64,000 nucleotides of DNA from Sesamum alatum (Eukaryota; Streptophyta; Magnoliopsida; Lamiales; Pedaliaceae), in contig JACGWO010000010.1 in assembly GCA_034509735.1 (NCBI GenBank), positions 16,443,193-16,507,192 of the forward strand, in the 5' to 3' direction. Both the position numbers and the translations under genes were made by a program. The first letter of the stretch is position 1. Each line of letters begins with the position of its first letter. The notes beneath the pieces are model-generated. The model was not told the origin of the DNA, did not search any database, and worked only from the letters and a program-made list of their open reading frames with translations. Positions 23,621 to 35,884 of this stretch are shown here, piece after piece.

Positions 23621-26600
23621 TTAGGCAGGACCTTCTAAACGGATATAGTCATACATGACTTCAGTGAACGGCCCACCACTTCTTGCCTGTGTTAAAAAAA
23701 TTATGTTTCTCCCAACAAGAAGTCGACTTCCTGCTATGTCAATAGTGTAAAAATAGTATAATCCACGAATGCCATGTCTTGCTAATGCATTGTCCTTGCC
23801 TATCACACCAGTAGTGAATTCTGGAGGTGATTTTGGATCGTTGAACCGCACCTTCAAACATAAAAGCAGCCATTAACATTCTACATTATAAAAAAGCATA
23901 TGGTCACATAGATTATGGGGAAAATGCAAGTAATCCCTACGTGATATTGCAAATGTATAAATTACCCCCGATGAAAAAATAAATAACAATTTGCTCATTT
24001 GAAATATTATAGGGGGTAAACTGCATTAAACCCATAGATTATATCATATACATTATATTAACGTGTGAAAAAAAATTATTAGATGTATTGAAAAACAATC
24101 TTACTTGTAATTCAGCATTATTTGCTGATGCAAGCGCCAATTGTAGAGTGTAATTTGCTCCTTCAGGGACATTTTCAAGGTCAAACAAAATTTGCCATGT
24201 CGTTGCTATGTACTCATCATTCCTTACTTTCCTGAAGTTAAAATTCTTACAACTTGATCAGAACGATTGAGTAAGATTTATTTCTATCATAATAAAAAAA
24301 ATGACTAACCTATAAGAAATATATACACAACATATTTGTGGTATGGTTATATAGTTCTTGTTTGCTGCTTTGCCAAGTAATAAGAATTGAGAAATTTTGA
24401 ATTGGCTTCCCACACTAGATGTGCAACCCAATCTTATTGGTTTAATAAAAACAAAAAAATTATATATATAAATATTGTACCTTGTAACATGTGCAAAAAA
24501 CCAGTCCTTTTTATAATCACTGGTGCCGATTGTGAAAACTAGATCTTGTTGTGGATATAGATCCTGATAACGAGTCCAAAGCCCATATTGTCGAAACTTG
24601 AAGGTAAAGAAAGAGCAACAAAGATAAGCAATCCATTATACAAAATATGAGCTTGAATTTGAGAAATCTAGGTGTAATAATTTGAAATTTGGTTCGAACT
24701 TTTCAATTTCAACTCTGTACTTATGTATCTTGAACTCTAGGCTAGGATCTGGAATGAAAAATTCAGCAGCTGAGCGATCAGGAATTCCAATCTCCCATAT
24801 AGTTGCACCTTTTCTTGGAGTTTTAAAAACCACATCTCTTGCCTCAACAACAGCTCCTGGGTAGATAGTGATGTCAGAAGCATGTTTATATTCTCCAAGA
24901 GTTCTAGGTACCCATGCAAACAAATTGTATGTTCCAGGTATAACATTTTCAATCAAGAAGCTTCCATTGCATTGTGTTTGTGTCCAAAATTGATAACCCT
25001 GATTCAAAAGTACTGTTAGATTTAACTAGAATCCCAAATCAATGATGCTCTTTTTTATTTTTCCTCTACAAGAATGTTCCTTTGAAAGCCAATATAAAGA
25101 GAAAGATAATTTGAAAACCTTGCTTTCAAACTGCCATGACCCAACAGCTCCTGGTGATGCTAATCCGACATAAGCTGAGACTCCTGGCACAACATTGTCA
25201 TTTTTGTACCTTAAGAAAAATAAATAGTGTTTTCTGGTTGAAATCTCTATCGGAACAAAGGGAAGGAGAGTACTCTAAGTATAGGAGTGAAATGGTGTAC
25301 TTTAGTAAATGAGTGAGTGAAGTAATGATGTGTAATAAAAATATACCAAATTTTGGGGCAAAATATTTTTTTGTGCCGTAAGATAAAGGTATTGTTTGTT
25401 TTGGTACTACAACTTAGGTAGGTGGCTGTTTTAGTCCCATAAAATACATTTTTCAGTTCTTTTGATCCAAAAATCACGTTTTTCAATTTTTTTGGTCCCA
25501 AAATGTCATGTCCCATGTGCAAGGCACATGACATTTTGGGACAAAAAAAGAAAAACGTGTTTTATAGGACTAAAACAACCATCTGCCTAAATTGTGATAC
25601 CAAAGCAAATAATGCCCTAATCTTACGGGACCAAAAAAGCATTTTGCCCCAAATTTTGATATTCCTTTTCTCCCTTCCAATAAGGGATTCATATGGAAAA
25701 AGAATATTATTAGGTTTAATGTAATTTACCTCCATGTGATATTGCAAATGAACATATTACGCCCATATATAAAAAATAATTATTTACCTCCCTATGTTAT
25801 TTAAAATGGAGCAATTTACCTCCCTGTCAAATAACATAGGGAGGTAAATTGCTCCATTTTAAATAACATAGGGATCATTGTACCCCAAGGTATCCTAGGA
25901 ATGAGCGGTATTAGTAGAGCATCCTACCCCTTACGTATCCTAACCCTTTAATACCAATCATAGCCGTCTCGTCTAGTATCGAAGCCAGTGTTTACGGTCC
26001 GCTGATAAGTCAGGTAGGACTAGCCCGACATTCCTCCTGCACTGGTTGCTACTAGTTTCTTTGATCACTTAAGGAAATATAAAATGCCAATTAATACACT
26101 TAGAATTCTTTTTGTGAGAGTTTACCTTCAAATCATTTTATAGAGGTTTTCAGAGAGATAAAATAATAAGAAGGAGAAAGAGTTAAATTGCTCCATTTTA
26201 AATAACATCGGGAGGTGAATTACTATTTTTGTATATAGGGGTAATATTAGGGAGGTAAATTGCTCTATTTTAAAAAACACAAGAAGGTAAATTTCTATTT
26301 TATTTTTCATAAGGGGGTAATTTGCGCATTTACAATATCACGGGGTGCAAAATTTACAAATAATGTTATATATCTATGAATTGTAATTACCTATTTGTCA
26401 CTTCTCCTTATTTGGAAATAATTTTACTGATGAAACAGACTTTCTTCAAACTTTCAAAGAAACAAAATGTTACAATAACAAAGTCAGTCATTACTTCTTC
26501 ATGAGGCCGTATTAATGATGCAAAATTTACGAGATACATATGTTCATATTTTTATTAAAGTAATACATACCAGTCATGAAGAAGTAATTGACCACTTACA

Positions 26601-29600
26601 ACTCCCCTTTTATTAGATTTAAGAAAGTCTTCTGAAAGCGGGAAGCTATATGGCCAATTTTCGACCTCCTTGTGCATCTGTTCAATTACAAACCCCACAA
26701 AAAAGAAGATAGAGTGAGCAATAACCTAATAATATATTTATATATTTTTCATATGCAATCATATTGATTAACAAAAATCCATTTAACCAATCTTCCTACT
26801 ATATATCCATATTAATAATACGATTTAAATGCATCTTTGATCAGGTAATTTAGGTTATTTGATATTTTGGTCCGTTAATTTTTTATGGTAGTATTTTGGT
26901 CCAATATTTTCTTAATTTTCGTGATTTTTGTCTTTTTTTTTTCGGAGTTCACCCTTCTCGTTGGAGAAAATCATGTGCATCTCACATGACATTTTAAAAT
27001 TAGAGTTTTTGTTACTATTGGTCCAATTTTGGCAGTAATTTTGTCCTTTAACTTTTAAAATAGCATTTTGGTCATGCATCTTCTTAATGTTCGCAATTTC
27101 AGTCATTTTCTGCTGGAATTCACCCTTGGCGTCGGTGAAGGTGAACTCAGCCGAACAAAATGATTAAAATTGCAAAATTAAAAAGATGCAGTACTAAAAT
27201 GCAATCCTAAAAAGTTAAAGGAAAAAAATACCAAATGACCTAAGTTACGGGATCAAAAATGCATTTAGTCCTAATAATACCCGACAATAAATGATTGAAA
27301 GTTGTGTGATTATTCTGAATTTATGTACGTGAGCAACAACTAGTTCTAAATCAAAATTAATACCCTTTGCTTGGCGTCGTTCCAGAGAAGAGAAGGATCA
27401 GATTTTGCAGAAGCATTGGAGTTGAGATAAACAAAAACTGGGCCAAGAACCTTCTTCCAGTACTCTCCACTCTCAAATTTGAGATCTATATCTTTCCCAG
27501 CATAGTGTCTGCTCATAAACACCTTTGCCATGAAAAAAGGTATTAGACAGTAAATATATACCAACTTCAATTTCTTTGATTTATTTATTTTGCATAAATT
27601 TGCTATCTATCCGTAGTTCTTATGCGGATGTTATTCTATTTTTTTAAAACCTTCTGATATCATATTCAAGGTAAAAAAGATTGACCCTTAAGTTAATTGT
27701 TTTTATCAATTTAGGTGTATCAATTAATACCTTAACTTTTAAATGTATGTCAAAGGGAACTTTTCAAACCAAATTTGACAACCAAAAACAAGGTATTTCA
27801 ACAACTACCTTTAACATTTCTGGCGGAAAAATTGCATTTTTCATCCCATGTGATATGGGGTCAACATTCTTCGTCTTACGCAAATTTTAAAATGGTCCAT
27901 AAAATTAAATTTTTTCGACACGTTTAGTCCCATAACCCAACTTTCGTAAAACAATAGATGAAAAAATTACGTGTCCTACACGTGGTTAATTTTCATGGTA
28001 AAGTGGCTCTTGAGACTAAATGTGTTGGAAAAATCCAATTTTGGAACCAAACATGTAGGTCCTCCTATTATGTACACAGGGCAAAAAATGAAATTCTGAA
28101 CCAACATTTTTCGTCCCAAAAGATACGTCACACTTTTGGTACCAAGAAAATTTTAATTTCTTCGACACATTTAGTCCCACCATGTGCAGGAAACGTGGGA
28201 CTAAGTTAATGCATCGAAAAAAATTTGATTTTGGAACCATTTTAAAATTTGCGTAAAGTGAAGAACCCAGAGCGTAGACTCTATCATGTGTGACAAAAAA
28301 TACAATTTACAATTTTTTTACTTTACATCTAAAGGCCCTAAGTTTAACTTTTGGCACTAGAAAAAAAATCAATATTAGCTACATTATTAATGATCATGGC
28401 TAAAAACCGTGCTAAATAATTATTATTAACTACGGTTAAATAAGAAACGATGCAAAAACTAATTTTTCCACCATGAATAACTTTTTTGCCATGGCTTTTA
28501 GCCATGGTAAAAACATTCGCCATGGCTTTTAGCCATGACAAATGTTTTAGCTACTGTCACAAAAACCACTGCCCACAACCGTTGCATGGCCGTGGTCAAT
28601 GAATATTCGCTACGATTATTTAATATTAACTATGATAATTAGCTATAATTAAATATCATATTTTTTGTAGTGTGGCTATTATGACTCCTTATAGAAATTG
28701 TTTTCAAAAGTTCTAAAAAATTTACTGTAAGACCAAAATTCTCTTCTTTTGATACTCATGAAAATCAATACATAATATTTCAAAAAATAATTAGTGTCCA
28801 CTAATGCATATTTTTTAACAAAATAAAAAGAAATGCGTTAAATTAGATGTCAAACATCAGTTGATCTTTAGTAAAGAACAAATTATTTATGTATTACAAA
28901 TCAAATATATTAACTCACTGACAAATTGAAATAAAGAAACCCCCCAAATATATGTGTTTTTTATTAGCCTTACATATGCTTTTACTTCTTTCATTTTAGA
29001 AAATCAAGAAACGAAAAGAACAATTAAAGGCCTTTTATCCCGTTATTTTTCATGGACGAATTATTTAGCAAGTGAAATACTTACAGAAAGCGTAGTTGGA
29101 CCAACATGAGAAGTAAGATCTTGTTTAATAGGGCCGCCTGTACGAAACTCATTGCTCGGTGTTATCATCCAAAAACCCACCGGAGGATCAGTGCTTACCC
29201 ACCCATGAACTTGGCTATCTTTGTTGTCGCATGAGTAAAAATACTTATCATCGACCTAATTATATGCACATAATCACACTCCATGTCATGGGATTAGATC
29301 AATCTGCTCGAGCATGTTTACATTATGCGAAAAGTACTTCTATAGATAATTATGACATTCTTAGAGAAACAAACTACTTAACATTTAGGGTAATTATAAA
29401 CATCTTTTATTGATTGAAAAATTATCAATACCTCCTAATGTTTACTGAAATTATGTAAGTTTTGAATGGAGGTTTAAAAAAATTGTCAAGGATTAAATAT
29501 AATTTTTGTCCTGTATCTTTTGTATTTTGGTATTTTAATCATTTATATTTCTAGGTAGTAAATAAGTCCTGTAATTTTTAAATTTTTCGCGATTTTGGTC

Positions 29601-32404
29601 CTTCAGTCACCGGAGTTTGCAAATATTACCAGATATTCTTTTTAAATTTGGGGTTTTTGTTCCCATTGCTCAAAAATTTTGTTCCATGCTGGCAGTAATT
29701 TGACCAATGGGAACAAAAGCCCCAAATTAAAAAAAATTTCCGGTAACATTTGCAAACTCCAGTGATTGAAGGACCAAAATCGCGAAAAATTAAAAAGTTA
29801 CAGGACCTATTTGCTAACCTAAAAAGGCAAAAGATACAAGACGAGAAATCCATTTAAGCCAAATTGTCAATTTTGCTCTTGTTGTATTTTCTTTAGAAAA
29901 AAATTGAAAATCGTAGAAAAATCATACTAGGTGAATGGAAAATTGTGGAATTTGTATAAAAGTTGTCCACTAGGTCCATAAAAATTTCAAATAATTTTTA
30001 AAAATAAGTAAAGTTAAAATTTATAATCCACAGGTTAGATCACCATAAAAACTGGATCAAAACCTAATGGAGGACTAGTTGTTGCGCGATCGCTAAAATC
30101 AGAAGTATTTAATTTTCCGAACAATAAAAAAATATTTATAAATATCTAAAACTTCACGGGAGCTCGTGTAATTTATCCTAACATTTATTACGTAGAACTA
30201 ATTTTCACAGTAACAAGTACTTTATGCAAGTTTCATAAAATGAAATTCGAAGGGTCGTCTAACCTAGTTGTTAAATTAGTGGTATGAATAAGAATTAGAA
30301 CAAAAGAAAAAAAAAATTACCTCCCCTTTGAAGTCGGGATTGGTTGGATTTGTTAAGAGAACAGCTTCCTTATAATCAAGAATCTTGCCAGTAAGACGAT
30401 CCTTGAGTGTTGGCATAATCCTTTGCCTCTCATCTGACATAGCCATGTACTGAAACCTATAGATAGAAATAGCCATACTTGAACTTGAATAATAATGAAA
30501 GTTCGTCTTTTTTCTTTTTCCCAAAACTACATAGGGAAGTGATGAGAATATAAGAAAAATTAAAAAAAAAAAAAAAAAAAAAGTGTTTTTGGGTATACTT
30601 GTTTTTTTGAAGCTTGAACACAATTCTTCCTCCTTCAATGTCGAATGCTGGCCATTCCTTCAAACGTTCGAGCACAGCATATGAATAGAATCCAGACGAG
30701 TCACGCAGCATTACGTATCTGCTTCGTCATTTGAAAATTTATAAGCAAATATTTCTAGATTAATACAAACTACACAAGTTTTGGCATTAGACATAAATGG
30801 GATTTAATGTAATTTACCTCGCTGTGATATTGCAAATGAGCAAATTACTCCCTATGAAAAAAAATAGTAATTTACCTCCTTATGTTCTTTAAGGGGGTAA
30901 ATTGCTCCATTTTAAAAAACACGATGAGATAAATTGATCTATTTTAAAAAATACAGGAAGATAAATTGTTATTTTATTTTTCATAAGAGAGTAATTTATA
31001 CATTTATAATATCATAGAGGAGTTGCTTATATTTTTCCCGACATAAATGAGAAGTTATGGGCCGTAGAACGTACCTTTTATCAATGTTTAAAGGAGCATC
31101 GGAGCTATTAAAAGTCCATGTTCTTGTAAACGCAATCTCTATTTGATTTTCGTTTTGTAATATGATCTTATAATTTGTTCCTTCTAAACTGCAAGATCAA
31201 TAAGATACATTCTCCAATATTTAGAACAGTGAGAGTCATATAAACGTGCATGTCCAAGCCAGTCAAAATCTTAGTCGGTTCAATGTCAATCCAACTATAT
31301 GTATATATATGCGCGACATAAATGTATTTTTTAGTCCCGTAATCTAAGTCATTAGTATTTTCGTCCTTTAATTTTCTAGAGTAGCATTTTAGTCCTACAT
31401 CTTTTTAATTTTCACAATTTTAGTTTTTTTTTTTTTTTTGCTGGAGTTAACCCTTATCGCAAAAAGTGCATGTGCATCTCACATGATCTTTTAAAATTAG
31501 GACTATTGTTCCTATTGGCTCATTTTTTCCAATATTTTTGTCCTTTACCTTTTAAGGTAGCATACTGGCCCTGAATTATGTTGGAGTTCACAATTCTCAC
31601 CGGTCGAGGTAAACTCCAACAAAAAAAAGGACTGAAATCACAAAAATTGAAAAAATATAGGACCAAAACACTATTCTAAAAAGTCAAATAACAAAAATGC
31701 TAAATGACATAAATTACAGAACCAGAAATACATTTAACCCATATACAAGCACAATCATATTTACATTTGCTCATGTGCATACAACGGTGAGAGTGGATTA
31801 ATGCAACTTCAATATAACAAGCTGAAACTCAAATTTAATATTCTCAATCAAATTATTAGAGCAAGTTATAGTAATATGAATGCTTACTTGTCCACCATTT
31901 TGCCACCTCCTGACAGCTTCTTCCAAAAAATATTCCAGTGCCTAAAAAACTTAGTCAAATTAGTATCACAGACTCAAGCGCTCATCTTCAATCAAGAAAC
32001 AATTAATTGTGATTTTATTATATATGTATGCAACATAGCATACATCTGAAAACTTTTTACATATAATAAATATTTATGTATGTACATATAATTTTTGGGA
32101 TAATTACATACAATCCCTAACTTATGGTCTATTTATATAAATCATTCTTATCTTTTGAATAATTACATATACATTCACTAGAATATAAGTATTGTTTATA
32201 CAAACCACCCCTATTGTTTTAAAAAATTACACTTACACCCCTCAAAAGTATCGACATTACTACACAAACTACCCCTATTTTTTATTGTCAAGAATGATTT
32301 CTGTAATTATACAAAAAGACAGGATAGTTTGTATAAATAGACTATAGGTCAGAGGTGTAAATATAATAATCCCTAATATTTTTCACACACATCCACACAA
32401 CAAA

Positions 32405-32472
<68 letters not shown>

Positions 32473-35383
32473 TAATTGCGACGGAAACTTGTAACCGATC
32501 ACTGCAAATATACCAACGAGTGAACAGAATTTCCAATGATTGTTCCATTGGTTAAGTTCCTTCTCGTTCGCACAAGAACTTTGCGACAAAAAAGATGTCC
32601 CTAAAATTTGCGACCACATGTGAAATATTTTTGGATTAAAAGCACTTTTGGTTCTCTAACTTAGGTTTTTTTGGCGTTTTCATCTTTTAACTTTCTATGG
32701 TAGTATTTTAGTCCTATATCTTTTTAATTTTCACAATTTCAACCCTTTTGTTCATCGGAGTTCATCTCCGCTGGCAAAAAGGATGAACTCCAGCAAAAAA
32801 AGTCAATAATCGCAAAAATTAAAAAGATGCGGGACCAAAATGCTATTCTAGAAAGTTAAAGAACAAAAATGAACATAAATGGGCCAATAGGAACAAAAAC
32901 CCTAATTTCAGATATCACGTCAGAGTCACATGCATTTTTCCGACGAGAAAGGTGACCCTGACAAAAAAAAAAAGACTAAAATTACGAAAATTAAAAGAAT
33001 AAAGGACCAAAATGCTTCCCTATAAAGTTAAAGAATGAAAATGTAAATGACGTAAGTCACAAGACAAAAAAATGTATTTAAGCCAATTTTTTTTCAAAGT
33101 TGTGAATGCATGTTTTGTCCAATCGGGTGAACCCTATATACAAACAAGAGCATGGAAAGCAAAATCGGCAAAATTACGCTTTTAATCCCATAGAAAAGGG
33201 ATTCATCACATTTAGTCTACTGTTTTACGAGATTTTCAAAATGGTCTCAAAATTAGGAAAACTCGACATATCTAGTCATCTACTTTACGAGATTTATGAG
33301 ACTTATTGTGTCGAGTTTTTCAAATTTTGGAACCATTTTAAAAATTTTGTAAAGTATAAGACTAAATGTGTCAAGTTTTTAATTGTGAAACTATTTCAAA
33401 AATCTCGTATAATAAAGAAGTAAAAGTGTTGAACCCTATCCCAGACTAAAAGTATAATTTCTCCAAACAAAATCATATGGCAATTTGTACCCTCTGTCAG
33501 CTTCAGTACGATCTCCTGTGTCAAGCAAATTGTCACTCCCTTTATAAGTAATATTGGTGATTGCACCACCTGGTACTGTTAATGTTATGCTGACTATTCC
33601 ATTGCTCATTACAACCTGCGACACATGTAGGAAAATTTATCATATAAAGGTTTGTAAAAAGAGAAAACATGTATAAATTTTTGCCAAGATCAAGTTTGAT
33701 CGAACCAATTTGACCATTTTTCTTAAATTGTACGTCAATCACACTACAAGTATATTGCACTTGTCATATGATAATTTAAATTTATCTTAACCGAGTCCGA
33801 GCTAGAATTTCCTATCATATAACTAGAGCAGCGAATTGTTGTTGGCCAATAAAAGCGAGTAAGACTTTTGGTAACTGTAGTTTTACATGCTGATCTTGTC
33901 GAAGCAACTGCATCGTCGAAGGTGGCAAATCAGGTTGACTATTGTCTTCCAGAAACTTTTGTCTGCAATAACAAAGAGGCCATCATATATACTGTCACCC
34001 CTAGAAAATATTCTAGCTACTATCATTTTGACTTTCAATAAGCACATTGAGAAACCTTGTTAGTTCAAAAAATGGCCAAAGAAAAAAAAAAGAAAAAGAA
34101 TGAAAGAAAGCAAAAGACTTTTAGAATGCGAAGCCCTTTGTTTGGTTTCATTTTCCACGTATCTTTGAGACACTGAGAAAACAAAACCAAACATAATATT
34201 ACTCAAAACACCTTTACTGTGTGTTTTGGCACGTTCTCTCATATATACATACATTCATCTACAAATAAACAATTATTATTATATATATATACATTTATAA
34301 AAATATATAAAAGAAACATGATTTGATAATGAATAGTATTTTTTTGTCTCCTAATATACAACACAATACATATAAAAAAAACAAATATTACTATATACAT
34401 ATATAAAAATATATAAAAAAGACATGATTTGACAATGAATAGTGTTTTTTGTCTCCCAATATATAACATAATACATACAATATATTTTTACACTATTTAA
34501 AATTAACTCCAAAAACAAATCCAAACATACACTATATCTCTAACACACACTTATTTATCTCTATTTTTCTCTCTCTATCTCCACAAATCAAAACAAAACA
34601 AACTAAAAACAAAACCAAACACTATGCTTGTGTTTTCATTTACAATTTTTAATTTTTGAAGCTGTAATTAAAGTAAAAAACATGCTTGTTTATATGTATT
34701 TTCACTGAAAATATATTAATTTGATATTACAATTTAATATAAAATATAATCTAATTAAACAATCCAAATATATTTTCATTCACACGAAAATTTATATAAA
34801 ACTAAAAAAAAATCATATTTTTTACTAAAAACTTAAAGCTGAAAATGAAAATGCAAACAAAGAGGTTTTGTATTTTAATTGTTCTCATGAAGTATTAGTG
34901 TAATTATCTCTATTTATATGTAGAGTGTGCACAATTGAGACGATTACATGTAAAGATATTTTAAAAGTTTAAAAACATTAAATTTTATTTTAAAAATAAA
35001 TTCTTAAAATATTTGAATAAATTAGATGTCAAACTGATAAAATGTCACGGTTTTTGGCATAATAGAATTATATTTTAAAAACGACCAAAAAGGCCATTAA
35101 ATATTAGAATTTAAAATAATGTGAAAAAAATTAAGTCAATTATGTGAAGGCTAAAAGTGAAACAAAATATTGAGGGTGTTTTCTCTTTTGGAATTTAAAA
35201 TTAAAGAGTTTAAAAAAATCTTGTAAGGAAAGACAAGTTCATCTACTTTTTCTTTTAAGAGTTCATAAATTGAATTCTAAACATCTTATTTTTTAATCTT
35301 ATAAGTTATTCCGATAAAAAATTACCAGATACTATTACAATATTCTTTATAAGTTTTAAGTTTCCATGACAGTTACTTAAGTT

Positions 35384-35420
<37 letters not shown>

Positions 35421-35884
35421 CGGGTTTAATCCAATCTAATTTTACTTATATCAAAAAGCAAAAGAAATAAGAGGAAGTAAGAATAATGGGAAAAATGCAA
35501 GCAACCCCCGTAATATTGCAAATGAACAAATTACTCCCTATGAAAAATAAAATAATAATTTACCTCCCTGTGTTTTTTAAAATAAATTAATTTATCTCCC
35601 CATATTTTTTAAAATGAAACAATGTAAATTACTCTATTTTTACAGAACACGGAAGGATAAATTGTATTGTTTTTCATAAAGAATTAATTTGCTCATTTGT
35701 AATAGACATGTGGGTTGCACGTGATGTGCTAGGGCTGGACTGACCTATGCAAACTCTGAGAACAGGCAAGCAAGAAGAATAACTGCAAAACCACTCCTAA
35801 AATCAAGTAATTATTCCACCAATGATGTCGTTGCCGGGCCATCAACCTCTTCGTTCTTTCAATTTTCTCCTGCATTATTTTCAT
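23621..35884 (-). CDS. rhamnogalacturonan lyase, polysaccharide lyase family 4 (15 exons)
   Basis: Exons in coding order: 35745-35884, 33887-33962, 33491-33615, 31888-31941, 31075-31188, 30599-30718, 30321-30456, 29085-29255, 27364-27522, 26571-26677, 25119-25209, 24700-24998, 24481-24597, 24105-24231, 23621-23851. They total 2067 bp, or 688 codons plus stop. The enzyme cleaves the rhamnose-galacturonate bond of rhamnogalacturonan I by beta-elimination in the cell wall (EC 4.2.2.23 for the family). Landmarks are VVMSNGIVSITLTVPGG and FTRTW (catalytic N-terminal domain), YFYSCDNKDSQVHGWV, GPVFVYLN, the fibronectin-like middle domain (TYNLFAWVPRTLGEYKH), and the C-terminal carbohydrate-binding domain (WEIGIPDRSAAEF, FRQYGLWTRYQDLYP, YDYIRLEG). 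The N-terminus is basic for 24 residues, then hydrophobic (NYLILGVVLQLFFLLACS), like a signal anchor. All exons join in phase except 12/13, where the expected acceptor AG reads AA. Confidence 0.88.
23915..24060. repeat. dispersed 'GTAATTTACCTCC' repeat, representative copy
   Basis: Phrases meaning 'few bases, then TATTGCAAATG, then TTACCCCC' recur in this window at about 23915-24060, 25713-25890, 26170-26350, 30797-31040 and 35495-35720, with a looser relative at 37310-37735. Typical words are ATTGCAAATG, ATTTACCTCCCT and TTTTAAAATGGAGCAATTTA. All are in introns or flanks of the lyase gene. They look like a short foldback MITE family. Confidence 0.55.
24598..24699 (-). other. intron 12 of the lyase gene with a non-canonical acceptor
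   Basis: Aligned to the family, exon 12 should end at 24700 and exon 13 should begin at 24597, joining EIEK to FRQYGLW. The intron would start GTTCGA but end CTTCAA, not AG. Using the AG one base downstream (exon from 24596) shifts the frame. Pairing that AG with an upstream GT (exon 12 ending at 24714, after KYR) restores the frame and drops five residues (VEIEK). If the intron is kept, translation stops at 24636. Confidence 0.65.
25345..25662. repeat. foldback element, about 318 bp, in a lyase intron
   Basis: The outer ends are inverted copies: left CCAAATTTTGGGGCAAAATA and right CATTTTGCCCCAAATTTTG. The centre is a tight palindrome around 25500-25545 (AAAATGTCATGT facing ACATGACATTTT). 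The arms are imperfect inverted repeats through most of their length. It fits a non-autonomous MITE; no transposase or clear target duplication was seen. Confidence 0.7.
25790..25873. repeat. perfect 36-bp inverted repeat with 12-base loop
   Basis: The left arm 25790-25825 and right arm 25838-25873 are exact reverse complements, each containing GGAGCAATTTACCTCCCT or its complement. The loop is GTCAAATAACAT. It is built from the dispersed ATTTACCTCC repeat and would form a very stable hairpin in RNA or DNA. Confidence 0.9.
26830..27270. repeat. dispersed intron repeat with inverted halves (copy 1 of 4)
   Basis: Similar sequence lies at about 26830-27270, 29490-29840, 31290-31735 and 32635-33080. 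Common words are AATTTTCGTGATTTTTGTC, GGAGTTCACCCTT and ATGCATTTAGTCC. Each copy reads as two imperfect inverted halves. All four are in the lyase gene introns. No coding capacity. Confidence 0.55.
27822..28310. repeat. foldback repeat in a lyase intron
   Basis: Left and right parts mirror each other: TACGCAAATTTTAAAATGGT near 27878 and ACCATTTTAAAATTTGCGTA near 28238. An inner TTTAGTCCCACC/GGGACTAA palindrome lies at about 28170-28205. Related wording occurs at 11850-11925 and 33165-33460. Probably another short non-autonomous element family. Confidence 0.6.
28355..28672. mobile_element. CACTA-type MITE, 318 bp
   Basis: It starts CACTAGAAAAAAAAT and ends ATTTTTTGTAGTG, an imperfect terminal inverted repeat of the CACTA kind. 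Identical TGG triplets flank it at 28352-28354 and 28673-28675, the 3-bp duplication expected of this superfamily. The inside holds repeats of GCCATGGCTTTTAGCCATG. It lies in the lyase intron between exons 8 and 9. Confidence 0.8.
32406..32473. repeat. (AAT)n microsatellite
   Basis: About 22 uninterrupted AAT/TAA units, inside the lyase intron between exons 3 and 4. Open frames here encoding Ile or Tyr runs are artefacts. Confidence 0.95.
34133..34868. mobile_element. possible MITE with internal 106-bp duplication
   Basis: The ends look inverted: CCTTTGTTTGGTTTCATTTTC on the left and GAAAATGCAAACAAAGAGG on the right. Within it, 34291-34396 and 34397 to about 34500 are tandem copies containing AATGAATAGT and TTTTTGTCTCC. 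It lies in the lyase intron between exons 1 and 2. No clear target duplication was found. Confidence 0.5.
35389..35420. repeat. (AT)n microsatellite
   Basis: A run of AT dinucleotides in the first intron of the lyase gene. Confidence 0.9.

Noticed and set aside
25500..26350. CRISPR-like or satellite array from the repeated ATTTACCTCC words
   Set aside because: Spacing is irregular and units are inverted; it fits foldback repeats of a plant genome.
32342..32619. poly-Tyr and poly-Ile proteins
   Set aside because: Artefacts of the (AAT)n microsatellite in an intron.
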